DNA from: Stigmatella aurantiaca DW4/3-1
GTDB taxonomy: Bacteria > Myxococcota > Myxococcia > Myxococcales > Myxococcaceae
NCBI RefSeq assembly: GCF_000165485.1
Contig: NC_014623.1
Coordinates: 4,297,501-4,361,500, forward strand
Direction: 5' to 3'
Length of the DNA: 64,000 bases
The notes beneath the pieces are model-generated. The model did no database searches. It was not told the DNA's origin and was given only the letters and a program-made list of their open reading frames with translations. Both the position numbers and the translations under genes were made by a program. This document shows positions 57,197-64,000 of the stretch, in pieces. Within the stretch, counting starts at the first letter, position 1. The number at the start of each line of letters is the position of its first letter.

Positions 57197-58876
57197 TCAG
57201 TGCTTCGCACGGCGGGAGTTGGCGCAATCCGGCACGCCCAACCGCATGACCGACCCTTCCTGCTCGAACCCAAAGGCGGAGAGCGCGGCGTTTCCCGTCG
57301 TCACGTAGAGGTGTCCATCGGCCACGGCCGGGCTGCCAATCGCGCGGCCGGGGAACGTGAGCCGCTTGAGCACGGCCCCGCTGTCCGTGTCGACGGCGTA
57401 CAGGCCCCACTGGCGCGCGTCCGTGAGTGGCACGGCCTCTTCCACCGGTGACTGGAAATAAACGAGCCCGTTGGCCACCGCGAGCCCCGTGACGAGCGGC
57501 GAGCCGGGGATGCTGACGCTCCAGCGCACCTGCGTCCCGTCCGGGGAGAGCGCAAGCACACGCCCTTCGAATCCCTGGTATGCGCACAGGCCTTGGTTGC
57601 ACGTCGAAAACCCATCCGTCGCGCCGAGGCCGTGCTGGTAGACATACCCGTCCGCCACCGCGCCGCCGGTCTGGAAACCGCCCAGATCGTTGCGAGGAGG
57701 CAACTGCAAGGTGGTGCGGACCACTTCACCCGTCTGTGCGTCGACGACATGATAGCGGCCGTCCTTCTGCCCCGCCCCCACCACCTTCTGGCCTCCCGGC
57801 AACCGGTAGATTTTGGGCGCGTCCCCGAGGTCCATGTCCACCAGTTGGCCGGTGGCTGGGTTTGGATTGGGAACGCCGACGGCCCAGATGTCGTTTTGAG
57901 TGAACTGGCGCACCCACTTCGGCTGACCCGTCCGGAAGTCGACCGCAATAATCGCATCGCTGGTGGCCGTGGAGAGCCCTTCCGCGGTGGGCGATAGGTT
58001 TTGGCCGGTGCTGATGTACACGGTGTTGGTTTCAGGGTCGTAGCTGGGCTGTGACCAGATGTCTCCTCCCGCTGGCCCCAGGACGAAAGGGGCGGCACTC
58101 GATGGCAGGGGCTGCGCCGCTTCGACGACGTTGTAGCGCCAGCGCTCCTCCCCCGTGGCGAGGTCCAAGGCCACGAGCGCCCCCCGGTGCGAGCAGCACT
58201 GGACTGGCAGGCCCGCCGAAGTCAGGACGAACGCGTAGTTCTCCAACGAGGACATGCCAATGAGCACGGTGTCCCCAATGAGGGTGATGGAGTTGCCCGA
58301 GACGCCGCCGAGCGGATTCGGGTTGAGTCCGCGCTTGGTCCATACCTCCGCGCCCGTCTTCAGGTCTCGTGCGTAGATGCGGCCGTTGGCGTCTCCGGCC
58401 ACCACATAGGGTCGGTCGGCCGCGAGGGCCGCGGCTCCGATGAAGGGCGCTGCGGTCGGCGGACCGAGCTCCGGAGGGAAGAGCCCCGCGAGCTCGGCCG
58501 TTGGTGCGTCGGCCGCGAACGACCAGCGCAGCATCCCCGCGCTGTCGATGGCGAAGAAGGTTCCCGCGAAGTCACCGACATAGGTGGTGCCTTCTTCGTC
58601 GATGACGGCCGTGGCGTGGATGGGCCTCACGGGCTGCCCGGCTCGGGCTGTGTCGAACACCCACTCGACCTCCAGCCGGGAGATGGTCTCGCGGCTCAGG
58701 CGCTGCTCCCACGGATTGTGTCCGCTGGCGCTCTGGTCAAATCCCGCCATCGGCCATCCGTGCCGCTCCTGGACGGAGGTGGCAGGAGCTTCGCATTTCT
58801 CCTTGTCGTCGGTGCATGCGGCGCTGCCCAGGGCACACACCACGGTCACGATGCAGGTCAACCGGCGATTCATCAT
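57197..58876 (-). CDS. PQQ-type beta-propeller lipoprotein
   Basis: 559 aa from ATG 58876 (AAGGAG eight bases upstream). Signal LTCIVTVVCALGSAACTDDK with lipobox SAAC. The body has repeated W/G-rich propeller blades of the PQQ-dehydrogenase/PVA-dehydrogenase style (ATAVIDEEGTTYVGDFAGTF, GRIYARDLKTGAEVWTKRG, GALVALDLATGEERWRYNVV, IIAVDFRTGQPKWVRQF, GRYHVVDAQTGEVV, LYAVDTDSGAVLKRL). No CxxCH heme motif is seen, so it is not a quinohemoprotein. It could be an exported oxidoreductase or a binding scaffold. The promoter is probably in 58877-59107. Confidence 0.8.
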   Translation of the reverse strand: MMNRRLTCIVTVVCALGSAACTDDKEKCEAPATSVQERHGWPMAGFDQSASGHNPWEQRLSRETISRLEVEWVFDTARAGQPVRPIHATAVIDEEGTTYVGDFAGTFFAIDSAGMLRWSFAADAPTAELAGLFPPELGPPTAAPFIGAAALAADRPYVVAGDANGRIYARDLKTGAEVWTKRGLNPNPLGGVSGNSITLIGDTVLIGMSSLENYAFVLTSAGLPVQCCSHRGALVALDLATGEERWRYNVVEAAQPLPSSAAPFVLGPAGGDIWSQPSYDPETNTVYISTGQNLSPTAEGLSTATSDAIIAVDFRTGQPKWVRQFTQNDIWAVGVPNPNPATGQLVDMDLGDAPKIYRLPGGQKVVGAGQKDGRYHVVDAQTGEVVRTTLQLPPRNDLGGFQTGGAVADGYVYQHGLGATDGFSTCNQGLCAYQGFEGRVLALSPDGTQVRWSVSIPGSPLVTGLAVANGLVYFQSPVEEAVPLTDARQWGLYAVDTDSGAVLKRLTFPGRAIGSPAVADGHLYVTTGNAALSAFGFEQEGSVMRLGVPDCANSRRAKH

Positions 58877-59107
58877 GGAATGACTCCTTCGATGGCAAGG
58901 TCACAGAAGGGGACGGCCGCGCAAACGTGGTGCGTCAGACCCAACCGGTGTCGCAGGGGCCACATTGGCCAGCGTGTCCCGCCGTGGGTAGTGGCAAACG
59001 GGCCAATGACTGGAGGGTGACACCGCCAGGCGACTTGGGTGCAGAAGGGGGCGGCTCACTTGCTTGCTTGCTCTGGTCAATGCGCCTCTGCGCTGGGGCG
59101 TGCGGCG
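58877..59107. other. Intergenic region, nothing recognised
   Basis: 231 bp between the P-loop ATPase stop and the propeller gene start. No gene, Fur box or convincing hairpin was found. Presumably contains the propeller gene promoter. Confidence 0.4.
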
Positions 59108-59923
59108 CTACCCGCTGGCGCGATGGTCTTCTTCGGGCCTGGAACGCGAGCCCCGCTGCCACATGCGCTTGTCACGGGAGGACAACTGCCGATGAAGCGC
59201 GGCGGCTTGCGCATCCGTTTCGATGGCCTGGTGAAGGGCCGCCACGCGAGCCTTTGCCTCGGAGACGGCTTGCTCCAGCGGCATGACCGCCTTGAAGCCG
59301 TAGATCTCAGCAATCCTGAGCAAGCGCTGCTCGATGGTGCCGGACACGATGTGGTACTTGATGCCCAGCTCGTCGAGGTTCTGCAGCAACAGTCGATCCG
59401 AGAGCGCCCGGAATTTCTCGGAAACCGGCCGGTGGCCGTCCTTCACCAGCGGGAACTCGACGGGAAGGTGGATGAACTCCTGGTACATCTTCTTGGCGTG
59501 GCGCTTCACCACCGACCCGAACGCCTCGTTGATGTCATGGATGACCTTCTTGTAGGGGGCCACCGCCACCGAGCGGATGGCCCGCCGGACCGGGGTGTCG
59601 TTCGGGTTGATGCCGACGGTCATTCTCGCCTTTCCATAAATCCACTCGTGCAGCGAAGAGCCGTCCGAGATGAAGCTGCCTTCCATGGCGCTCTCGCGCA
59701 CGGCGCGCTCCGTGAAGCGAATGAGGCCGAGCTGAAAGAGCTCTGCCGGGGAGCAATCCTCCAGCGCTTTGCCCGGAAAGACCTCCGGAAGGATTTCGCG
59801 CATCGTCTGCGCGTGGGTACGTGGGATGCCAGTCCACAACGACAGGGCCTCGGTCGTCGTGGTCTTGCCCGTGGAATAGGTGCCGGATACGGCAAGCTTG
59901 AGAATGGGGTTCTGACTGGTCAT
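59108..59923 (-). CDS. NadR/AAA_28-like P-loop ATPase/kinase
   Basis: 271 aa from ATG 59923, 14 bp after the AvrD gene. P-loop VSGTYSTGKTTTTEALS (12-28) and ISDGSSLHEWIYGKARM in the Walker B-like place, then YKKVIHDINEAFG, EFIHLPVEFPLVKDGHRP and YHIVSGTIEQRLLRIAE. It resembles the nicotinamide-riboside-kinase-type P-loop domain of NadR and the AAA_28 family (small-molecule kinases or phosphoinositide-binding P-loop proteins). The C-terminus is helical and charged. Likely a kinase or energy-coupled partner of the AvrD-family protein. Confidence 0.7.
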   Translation of the reverse strand: MTSQNPILKLAVSGTYSTGKTTTTEALSLWTGIPRTHAQTMREILPEVFPGKALEDCSPAELFQLGLIRFTERAVRESAMEGSFISDGSSLHEWIYGKARMTVGINPNDTPVRRAIRSVAVAPYKKVIHDINEAFGSVVKRHAKKMYQEFIHLPVEFPLVKDGHRPVSEKFRALSDRLLLQNLDELGIKYHIVSGTIEQRLLRIAEIYGFKAVMPLEQAVSEAKARVAALHQAIETDAQAAALHRQLSSRDKRMWQRGSRSRPEEDHRASG

Positions 59924-59937
59924 GGAAGAGTCCCTGA

Positions 59938-60960
59938 CTATCGTGGTTTCGTGGGGAGTTGGTGCGCGAGGCTGTACTCGCCGTAGATGCCAGGCAGGAT
60001 CACGACGAAGCTGGAGGAGCGCCAGAGCGTGTCCTTGATGGGCAACAGGCTTGTTTTGTTGCACCAGGTTTCCACCCGCATCGTGCGGCTCGGCGTGACC
60101 GGTATCGGGCTGGAGATCGTGATTTTGCGCATCCAGAGGTTGTTGCTCACCTCGCGAGCGATGTCGTCAGAGCGGTACATCAACGCCTGGGCCAACTGGG
60201 CCACGCTGACAATGCCGTTCAGGCCCGACACAAAGGGGAAGTATGCGGCGCCCATCCCCTGCAGGTTGGGTCTCTGTGACGGGTGCTCCAGGCCGAGCCG
60301 TGCGCGTGCGCTGTTCGCTACCAGGTCGAGTTCGACGTCTTGCAGCAGCACGTCGGTCTCGGTGTAGGCGGACCCGTAATAGTGCTGTTCGGACGGGCCG
60401 AGCAGATCCGTGGCGTTGTCGTACTGTGCGGCCACGCCGTCTCGCGCGGTGATGATGGGGTGGTCGATGACGAACTCCAGCCCCATGGAGCCAATGCGTC
60501 CCGTGAAGGACGACAGGTAGCCGCAGAGGGAGTCTTCCGAACGCTCGGTCTTGGTCAAGGTGCAGTGCGCGGGCACCTCCGCCAGGTCGAGCGTGGGGGT
60601 GCTGCCTGCCTTGAGGACGCAGCGCCGGAGCCACATCCGGCGGGCCGTGAGCGCCTCGATGCCACACGTCTCGCGGAGGTACATTTCACAGAGCTGGACG
60701 CCGATCGTGAACGCGTCAATGCTGCTGAGGTGGGGCGTGAGGGCGCGGTTCTTCTTCGACCAGGTGGACGGGTAGAGGATGTTGGCGGTGGCGCGGACTG
60801 TCTTTGCTGGCGCGTCGATTCGAATATCCAGAACGTTCTGCCGGACCTGCCGGAAGCCTGCGCCGAAAAATCTGCCACGCGAGTCGCCCAGTACCTCATC
60901 AATCGATGAATAGCGCGGGCCTTCTGTTTTCAGGGTTTCTGAGGTTGTGAGGGACGTCAT
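59938..60960 (-). CDS. AvrD family protein (syringolide-synthase-like)
   Basis: 340 aa from ATG 60960, which overlaps the upstream stop (ATGA). The N-terminus YSSIDEVLGDSRGRFFGAGF followed by RQVRQNVLD matches what I recall of AvrD from Pseudomonas syringae (VDxYLGxxxxRFFGxGFxxxR). Other blocks: ILYPSTWSKKNRALTPHLSS, IDAFTIGVQLCEMYL, LCGYLSSFTGRIGSMGLEF, FPFVSGLNGIVSVAQLAQAL and VETWCNKTSLLPIKDTLWR. AvrD makes syringolides, acyl-sugar butenolide elicitors, from a 3-oxoacyl precursor and a pentulose. No ketosynthase is next to it here, so the acyl precursor would come from fatty-acid synthesis. Confidence 0.75.
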   Translation of the reverse strand: MTSLTTSETLKTEGPRYSSIDEVLGDSRGRFFGAGFRQVRQNVLDIRIDAPAKTVRATANILYPSTWSKKNRALTPHLSSIDAFTIGVQLCEMYLRETCGIEALTARRMWLRRCVLKAGSTPTLDLAEVPAHCTLTKTERSEDSLCGYLSSFTGRIGSMGLEFVIDHPIITARDGVAAQYDNATDLLGPSEQHYYGSAYTETDVLLQDVELDLVANSARARLGLEHPSQRPNLQGMGAAYFPFVSGLNGIVSVAQLAQALMYRSDDIAREVSNNLWMRKITISSPIPVTPSRTMRVETWCNKTSLLPIKDTLWRSSSFVVILPGIYGEYSLAHQLPTKPR

Positions 60961-61226
60961 GGGTCGTGTCTCCAATGAGCGGGGAGGCTCAGGTCGTGGC
61001 CGCCGGTGATTTCAGAGGGACACCGCGCAGCAGCCTGGCGCCCTCGCTCCGCGCTCCGCATCGATGCCGTGAGCAGCGCGAGCAGCTCGGACGTCAGATC
61101 GATAATTTGGGACGGGGAGTACCCATGTGAGAGGAGCTCGCGGAACAGCGAGTTCGCAATGATGCGGGTGCCGCGGGTACGGTCACCCGCAGATTGGAGA
61201 GGAGGCGTCGTGATGTGAGGCTGCAA
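60957..61226 (-). CDS. Small protein coupled to AvrD
   Basis: 89 aa from TTG 61226, with GAGGGGA five to six bases upstream and no ATG in frame until far inside. The conserved-looking core is GTRIIANSLFRELLSHGYSP then SQIIDLTSELLALLTASM, a likely two-helix protein with an N-terminal disordered part. Its stop overlaps the AvrD start (ATGA), so the two are made together. No known family. It may be a partner or regulator of the AvrD-family protein. Confidence 0.6.
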   Translation of the reverse strand: MQPHITTPPLQSAGDRTRGTRIIANSLFRELLSHGYSPSQIIDLTSELLALLTASMRSAERGRQAAARCPSEITGGHDLSLPAHWRHDP

Positions 61227-61480
61227 GGTGTCCCCTCGTCATCGGTTGAAGAGGTAGAGCACCCAGCGCGCTTTTGTGATGGGGTCTTTCCGGGGGCAGA
61301 AGCGTCCGGAGCCACTCGAGATCCAGGCGAGGGATCAAGGGCTCGCGGGCCGCTTGCCGGCTCCGCTGGGCTCGAACCCGGAGGGCGGCGTGAGAATGCG
61401 CCAGCCCGTCCCGATTCGCAGGCGATGCCTTCGTCTCCCTCTCGCGTCAGTGCTTGTGGGCTGGCACGGCGCGGGAAGGC
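61227..61480. other. Intergenic region between gcvH and the AvrD operon
   Basis: 254 bp downstream of gcvH and upstream of the AvrD operon. It must contain the AvrD promoter. No Fur box, hairpin with T-run or gene was recognised. Confidence 0.4.
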
Positions 61481-61879
61481 TTACTCTGACGCTTCTTCTT
61501 TGACGTAGCTGGCATAGGCCGAGGAATCGAGAAGCTCATCCAATTGACCGGAGCCTGAGGGCTGGAGCTCGATGAACCACCCGTCCCCGTAGGGATCGTC
61601 ATTCACGGTTTCCGGTGAGTCGTTCAGGGCGCCGTTGACCCTCACCACCTTGCCGCTGACGGGGGCATATACTTCAGACACTGCCTTGACCGACTCGACG
61701 GAGCCAAACGGCTCGTTTGCCTCGAAGGTATCTCCTTCCTTGGGCAACTCCACGTACACCACGTCGCCCAGTTGCTTTTGCGCATGGTTCGTGAGGCCTA
61801 TCACGATGACGTTGCCCTGCACTCGTACCCACTCGTGGTCTTTGGTGTACTTCACGTCAGTGGGAAACTCGGTGGACAT
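61481..61879 (-). CDS. gcvH: Glycine cleavage system H protein
   Basis: 132 aa from ATG 61879, with AAAGGAGCC upstream. DVKYTKDHEWVRVQGNVIVI, GLTNHAQKQLGDVVYVELP and the lipoylation site SVESVKAVSEVYAPVSG (Lys65), then NDDPYGDGWFIELQPS. Full length. It carries the aminomethyl intermediate between GcvP and GcvT, but neither gene is in the window, so this copy is isolated here. No glycine-riboswitch motif was found upstream (61880-62082). Confidence 0.96.
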   Translation of the reverse strand: MSTEFPTDVKYTKDHEWVRVQGNVIVIGLTNHAQKQLGDVVYVELPKEGDTFEANEPFGSVESVKAVSEVYAPVSGKVVRVNGALNDSPETVNDDPYGDGWFIELQPSGSGQLDELLDSSAYASYVKEEASE

Positions 61880-62082
61880 TCTGGCTCCTTTTCGACGGGT
61901 TTGGGGGCTTCGAGGATAGAGGATTCCTACATCGCGGCTGCGGGTGTCCGCGCTGGGTGTTTTCCTTCGGACACGAGCGTGGGCGCACCGGTTCACGCCG
62001 TCGTAGTCCGTGTTGACCACGCCCTCCAAGCTCACTCAAGAAGCGATGTTTTCACTGGGCTGACCGCTGAGGATGGACGTGG

Positions 62083-63009
62083 TCAGCGCAGGCTCGTCAG
62101 GAGCTCGGCGAGCCGAGCGGGTTGGGACGCGAACGGCGAGTGGCTGGTCTCCAGGGTCTTCTGTTCGAAGGTGTTGGTGGGAGTGAAGGCATCCGCCTCC
62201 CGGATCATCAGATCTTGGAGGCCGGGCATCAGGGCGCGGTCCTGAGTGCATCGAATGTAGCTGCGTGGGATGCGGCCCCAGCGCTCGCGCGTCGCGACGA
62301 CTTCGGACGTCCAGAGCGCGGCCGGCAGGTCTGGCGTGAGCGCAAGCGCGAAGGGAAGGAACTCGCGCATCTCGACGTCGTTGTAATAGGCGGAGCGCAA
62401 GGCTTCGAGGTACGAGGCATTCCCGCGTGGATTGATGCGGACCGCTCCCAATGCCGCCGGATTTCCGATGATGAGCGTGCTGCCTTGGTCCGTCTTCGCT
62501 TCGGGGAGAGCGCCGTAAGCGCTCGGCTTCTTGAGACGCAAGGGGCAATAGGCGCTCAGATAAACCAGTCGGCCCACCTGGTCGGGAGCAAGTTCGCCCA
62601 CCCGGGTGATGACGGTGCCGCCCATGCTGTGGCCGACGAGGATGGGCCGGGGCCCGCCCTTGAGCGCTCTGAGCGCGTCGACGACCGCCGAGGCGCACTC
62701 GTCGAGGCTGATGTCCCGCTGGGGTGAGGGCTCTTCGGCAAACTTCGCCCATTCTCCTGTGATGTACGCGGAGGGAAATCGGGCGTTGAGACCATGGCCG
62801 GGCAGATCGATGGAGAGCACGCGGTGACCCAGCGCTGACAGGTGTTGGGCGACGCGCCCCCAGTGCAAGGCGTTGTGCCAGGCGCCATGCACCAAGAGGA
62901 AAGTCTTGCTTGCCGCCCGGGGGGCCGCAAGGGCCACTGCACCTCCTCCGGCGAGGGGCAGCGTGGCGGTGGTGAGGACGGCGCTCTTCAAGAGGTTCCT
63001 ACGGTTCAT
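62083..63009 (-). CDS. Tat-exported alpha/beta hydrolase
   Basis: 308 aa. The twin-arginine signal MNRRNLLKSAVLTTATLPLA is followed by FLLVHGAWHNALHWGRVAQH (oxyanion loop), nucleophile Ser in ILVGHSMGGTVITRVG and a late catalytic His in LETSHSPFASQP. It resembles salicylate-/pyrethroid-type esterases. Its ATG overlaps the stop of the MerR gene (ATGA, 63006-63009), so it is probably the regulator's target. Confidence 0.88.
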   Translation of the reverse strand: MNRRNLLKSAVLTTATLPLAGGGAVALAAPRAASKTFLLVHGAWHNALHWGRVAQHLSALGHRVLSIDLPGHGLNARFPSAYITGEWAKFAEEPSPQRDISLDECASAVVDALRALKGGPRPILVGHSMGGTVITRVGELAPDQVGRLVYLSAYCPLRLKKPSAYGALPEAKTDQGSTLIIGNPAALGAVRINPRGNASYLEALRSAYYNDVEMREFLPFALALTPDLPAALWTSEVVATRERWGRIPRSYIRCTQDRALMPGLQDLMIREADAFTPTNTFEQKTLETSHSPFASQPARLAELLTSLR

Positions 63010-63377
63010 TTTCTTCTCCTGGTGGCCGAGGGGCGGGCCGCCTGGGTGAGCGTTTCAACGAGTCGGGCACGGCGTGACTCCAAATCGGAGATCCGCCGCT
63101 CGATGTCGGCGAGCTTCGCTTGATGGGTCGCGAGGGCATCCGGGCAGATGCCGCTCGCCTCGCGGGTGAACATGCACGGAGAGAAGGTGCCGATTTCCTC
63201 GAGCGAAAAGCCCAGGCCAATCATCCGGACGATGTGTTGAACCCGCGGTACGGCCTCGGGGCCGAAGTCACGGTAGCCATTGCTCCGGCGCCTCGACACG
63301 AGCAGCCCTGATTTCTCGTAGTGACGGATCGAGCGCGCGCTCGCGCCCGATAGCTTGGAAAGTTCTCCGATGTTCAT
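63006..63377 (-). CDS. MerR family transcriptional regulator
   Basis: 123 aa from ATG 63377. N-terminal HTH and wing: IGELSKLSGASARSIRHYEK then GLLVSRRRSNGYRDFG, followed by VQHIVRMIGLGFSLEEIG and a dimerisation coiled coil (LADIERRISDLESRRARLVE). The central FSPCMFTREASGIC holds two cysteines that could sense metal, thiol or oxidant. Immediately upstream lies a MerR-type promoter with 19-bp spacer (63398-63430), indicating autoregulation and control of the following hydrolase. Confidence 0.9.
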   Translation of the reverse strand: MNIGELSKLSGASARSIRHYEKSGLLVSRRRSNGYRDFGPEAVPRVQHIVRMIGLGFSLEEIGTFSPCMFTREASGICPDALATHQAKLADIERRISDLESRRARLVETLTQAARPSATRRRK

Positions 63378-63397
63378 CCCACTCTCTCCAGGCGAGG

Positions 63398-63430
63398 ACC
63401 GTAGCACCTGACACCGGTGTCAAGGTCAAG
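63398..63430 (-). promoter_or_regulatory. MerR-type promoter/operator
   Basis: Minus strand: TTGACC (63429-63424), 19-bp spacer TTGACACCGGTGTCAGGTG, then CTACGG. The spacer carries the perfect palindrome GACACCGGTGTC (63410-63421). MerR proteins act on promoters with 19-20 bp spacers centred on such a dyad. The -10 element is weak. The -35 overlaps the stop codon of the upstream amidase gene. Confidence 0.7.
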
Positions 63431-64000
63431 CGCTCATCGCCGGGGCGTCCTCTCCTGAGTACGCCCGCGCCAGAGCCGCCAGCTGGGCATCCGCGTAGAG
63501 GTTCCCCAGGAATGTCAGTGACACCGGGGTGCCCGGGCCGCCCACGTTCCTCGGGTGCCCATCCTCCGGATGCTCCGGGGGCGGAGCGTCATCCCCCCTG
63601 ACGCCATTCGGGACAATGATGGCTGGATGCCCTGTCAGATTCGTGGCCGTCAACTGCGCTCCTGACGATGGCGTCACCATCACGTCCACCTCCGAGAACA
63701 TCTTCGCCACGGCCTCCATCACCTGTGTCCGGGCTCTCTGGGCCTGGAGGGAATCCACCGCTGAATAGAACCGCGCCACGCGAAACAGGTTTGGCCATTC
63801 CTCGGGACCGTGCTCGGTCAGCAGCGCATCCCGCCCGCTCACCGTCAAGTCGTCGAAGGCCGCGGCAGCGCTCGCCGATGTGGTTGTCGCAGGGAGGCGC
63901 CTGCGGCCGGTGCCTGTGCCGAGCGTGTCGGCAGCATTAGGGAGGTGTGGATGTAGGTGCCGGGTGCAGGCGGCCCTAACGGCATCCTCCTGTCCTCCCG
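63426..64000 (-). CDS. Amidase family protein (5' end beyond window)
   Basis: The minus frame is open to the window edge, so only the C-terminal 190 codons are present. The final part matches the end of amidase-signature (GatA-like) enzymes: AAAAFDDLTVSGRDALL, WPNLFRVARFYSAVDSLQAQ, VDVMVTPSSGAQLTATNLTG, HPAIIVPNGVRGDD and PVSLTFLGNLYADAQLAALA. The Ser-Ser-Lys catalytic region lies outside the window. The insert with ENG-like acidic residues (PPPEHPEDGHPRN) resembles the loop of non-GatA amidases. Located 48 bp in front of the MerR gene. Confidence 0.82.
   Translation of the reverse strand, partial: GGQEDAVRAACTRHLHPHLPNAADTLGTGTGRRRLPATTTSASAAAAFDDLTVSGRDALLTEHGPEEWPNLFRVARFYSAVDSLQAQRARTQVMEAVAKMFSEVDVMVTPSSGAQLTATNLTGHPAIIVPNGVRGDDAPPPEHPEDGHPRNVGGPGTPVSLTFLGNLYADAQLAALARAYSGEDAPAMSA

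Noticed and set aside
61880..62082. Possible glycine riboswitch upstream of gcvH
   Set aside because: Expected GGAGAG/ACCGAAG-type core motifs are not present on the coding strand.

Overview
The window is high-GC DNA from a myxobacterium, most likely Stigmatella aurantiaca or a close relative. Three things point there: a complete catecholate siderophore cluster with the gene content and order I recall for the S. aurantiaca myxochelin (mxc) locus, a DUF2378 protein (a family known essentially only from Myxococcales), and a protein ending in a MYXO-CTERM-like sorting tail. No rRNA, tRNA, CRISPR array or insertion sequence was recognised.

Layout. 1-567: truncated DUF418 membrane protein. 717-1526: FolB-like/cupin fusion. 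1541-3278: probable PD-(D/E)xK nuclease effector with a DUF3396 immunity protein; the effector's lipoprotein signal appears to be out of frame. 3319-8853: compact three-gene operon coding for a DUF559 endonuclease protein, a winged-helix adaptor and a two-ATPase protein with a HerA-type motor. This is the best candidate for an undescribed conflict or defence system. 8921-13014: opgG/opgH periplasmic-glucan operon with a small gene between. 13409-23357: mixed housekeeping and accessory genes (MnmD-like methyltransferase, DUF2378, OCD/AlaDH-like dehydrogenase, SDR, SKI2-like helicase, a methyltransferase-P450 pair, a TerB-like protein, a zinc-ribbon protein and a 31-aa membrane protein).

23508-44682 is the iron section. 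An HmuTUV-like ABC importer on the + strand faces the myxochelin cluster on the - strand. MxcD, MxcC and MxcF make 2,3-dihydroxybenzoate (DHB) from chorismate, which is boosted by a dedicated class II DAHP synthase. MxcE activates DHB onto the MxcF carrier domain. MxcG joins two DHB to lysine and releases the product reductively. MxcL transaminates the released aldehyde. MxcK exports, MxcH (a TonB-receptor fusion) imports and MxcB releases iron. Four Fur-box-like sites precede mxcB, mxcC, mxcD and mxcK, and an intrinsic terminator lies between mxcF and mxcG.

44736-50854: aldo/keto reductase, exported MsrB, epoxide-hydrolase-like enzyme, GH88-like surface protein and a repeat-containing lipoprotein. 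51031-55980: leuA-leuC-leuD-leuB operon headed by a leucine-rich leader peptide (seven of eight clustered Leu codons are CTT) and a terminator, an apparent leucine attenuator. 56072-61226: reductase, beta-propeller lipoprotein, and a coupled trio of small protein, AvrD-family protein and P-loop ATPase. 61481-64000: gcvH, a MerR regulator coupled to a Tat-exported alpha/beta hydrolase under a MerR-type promoter, and a truncated amidase.

All calls come from reading sequence and remembered family motifs. No database search was run.
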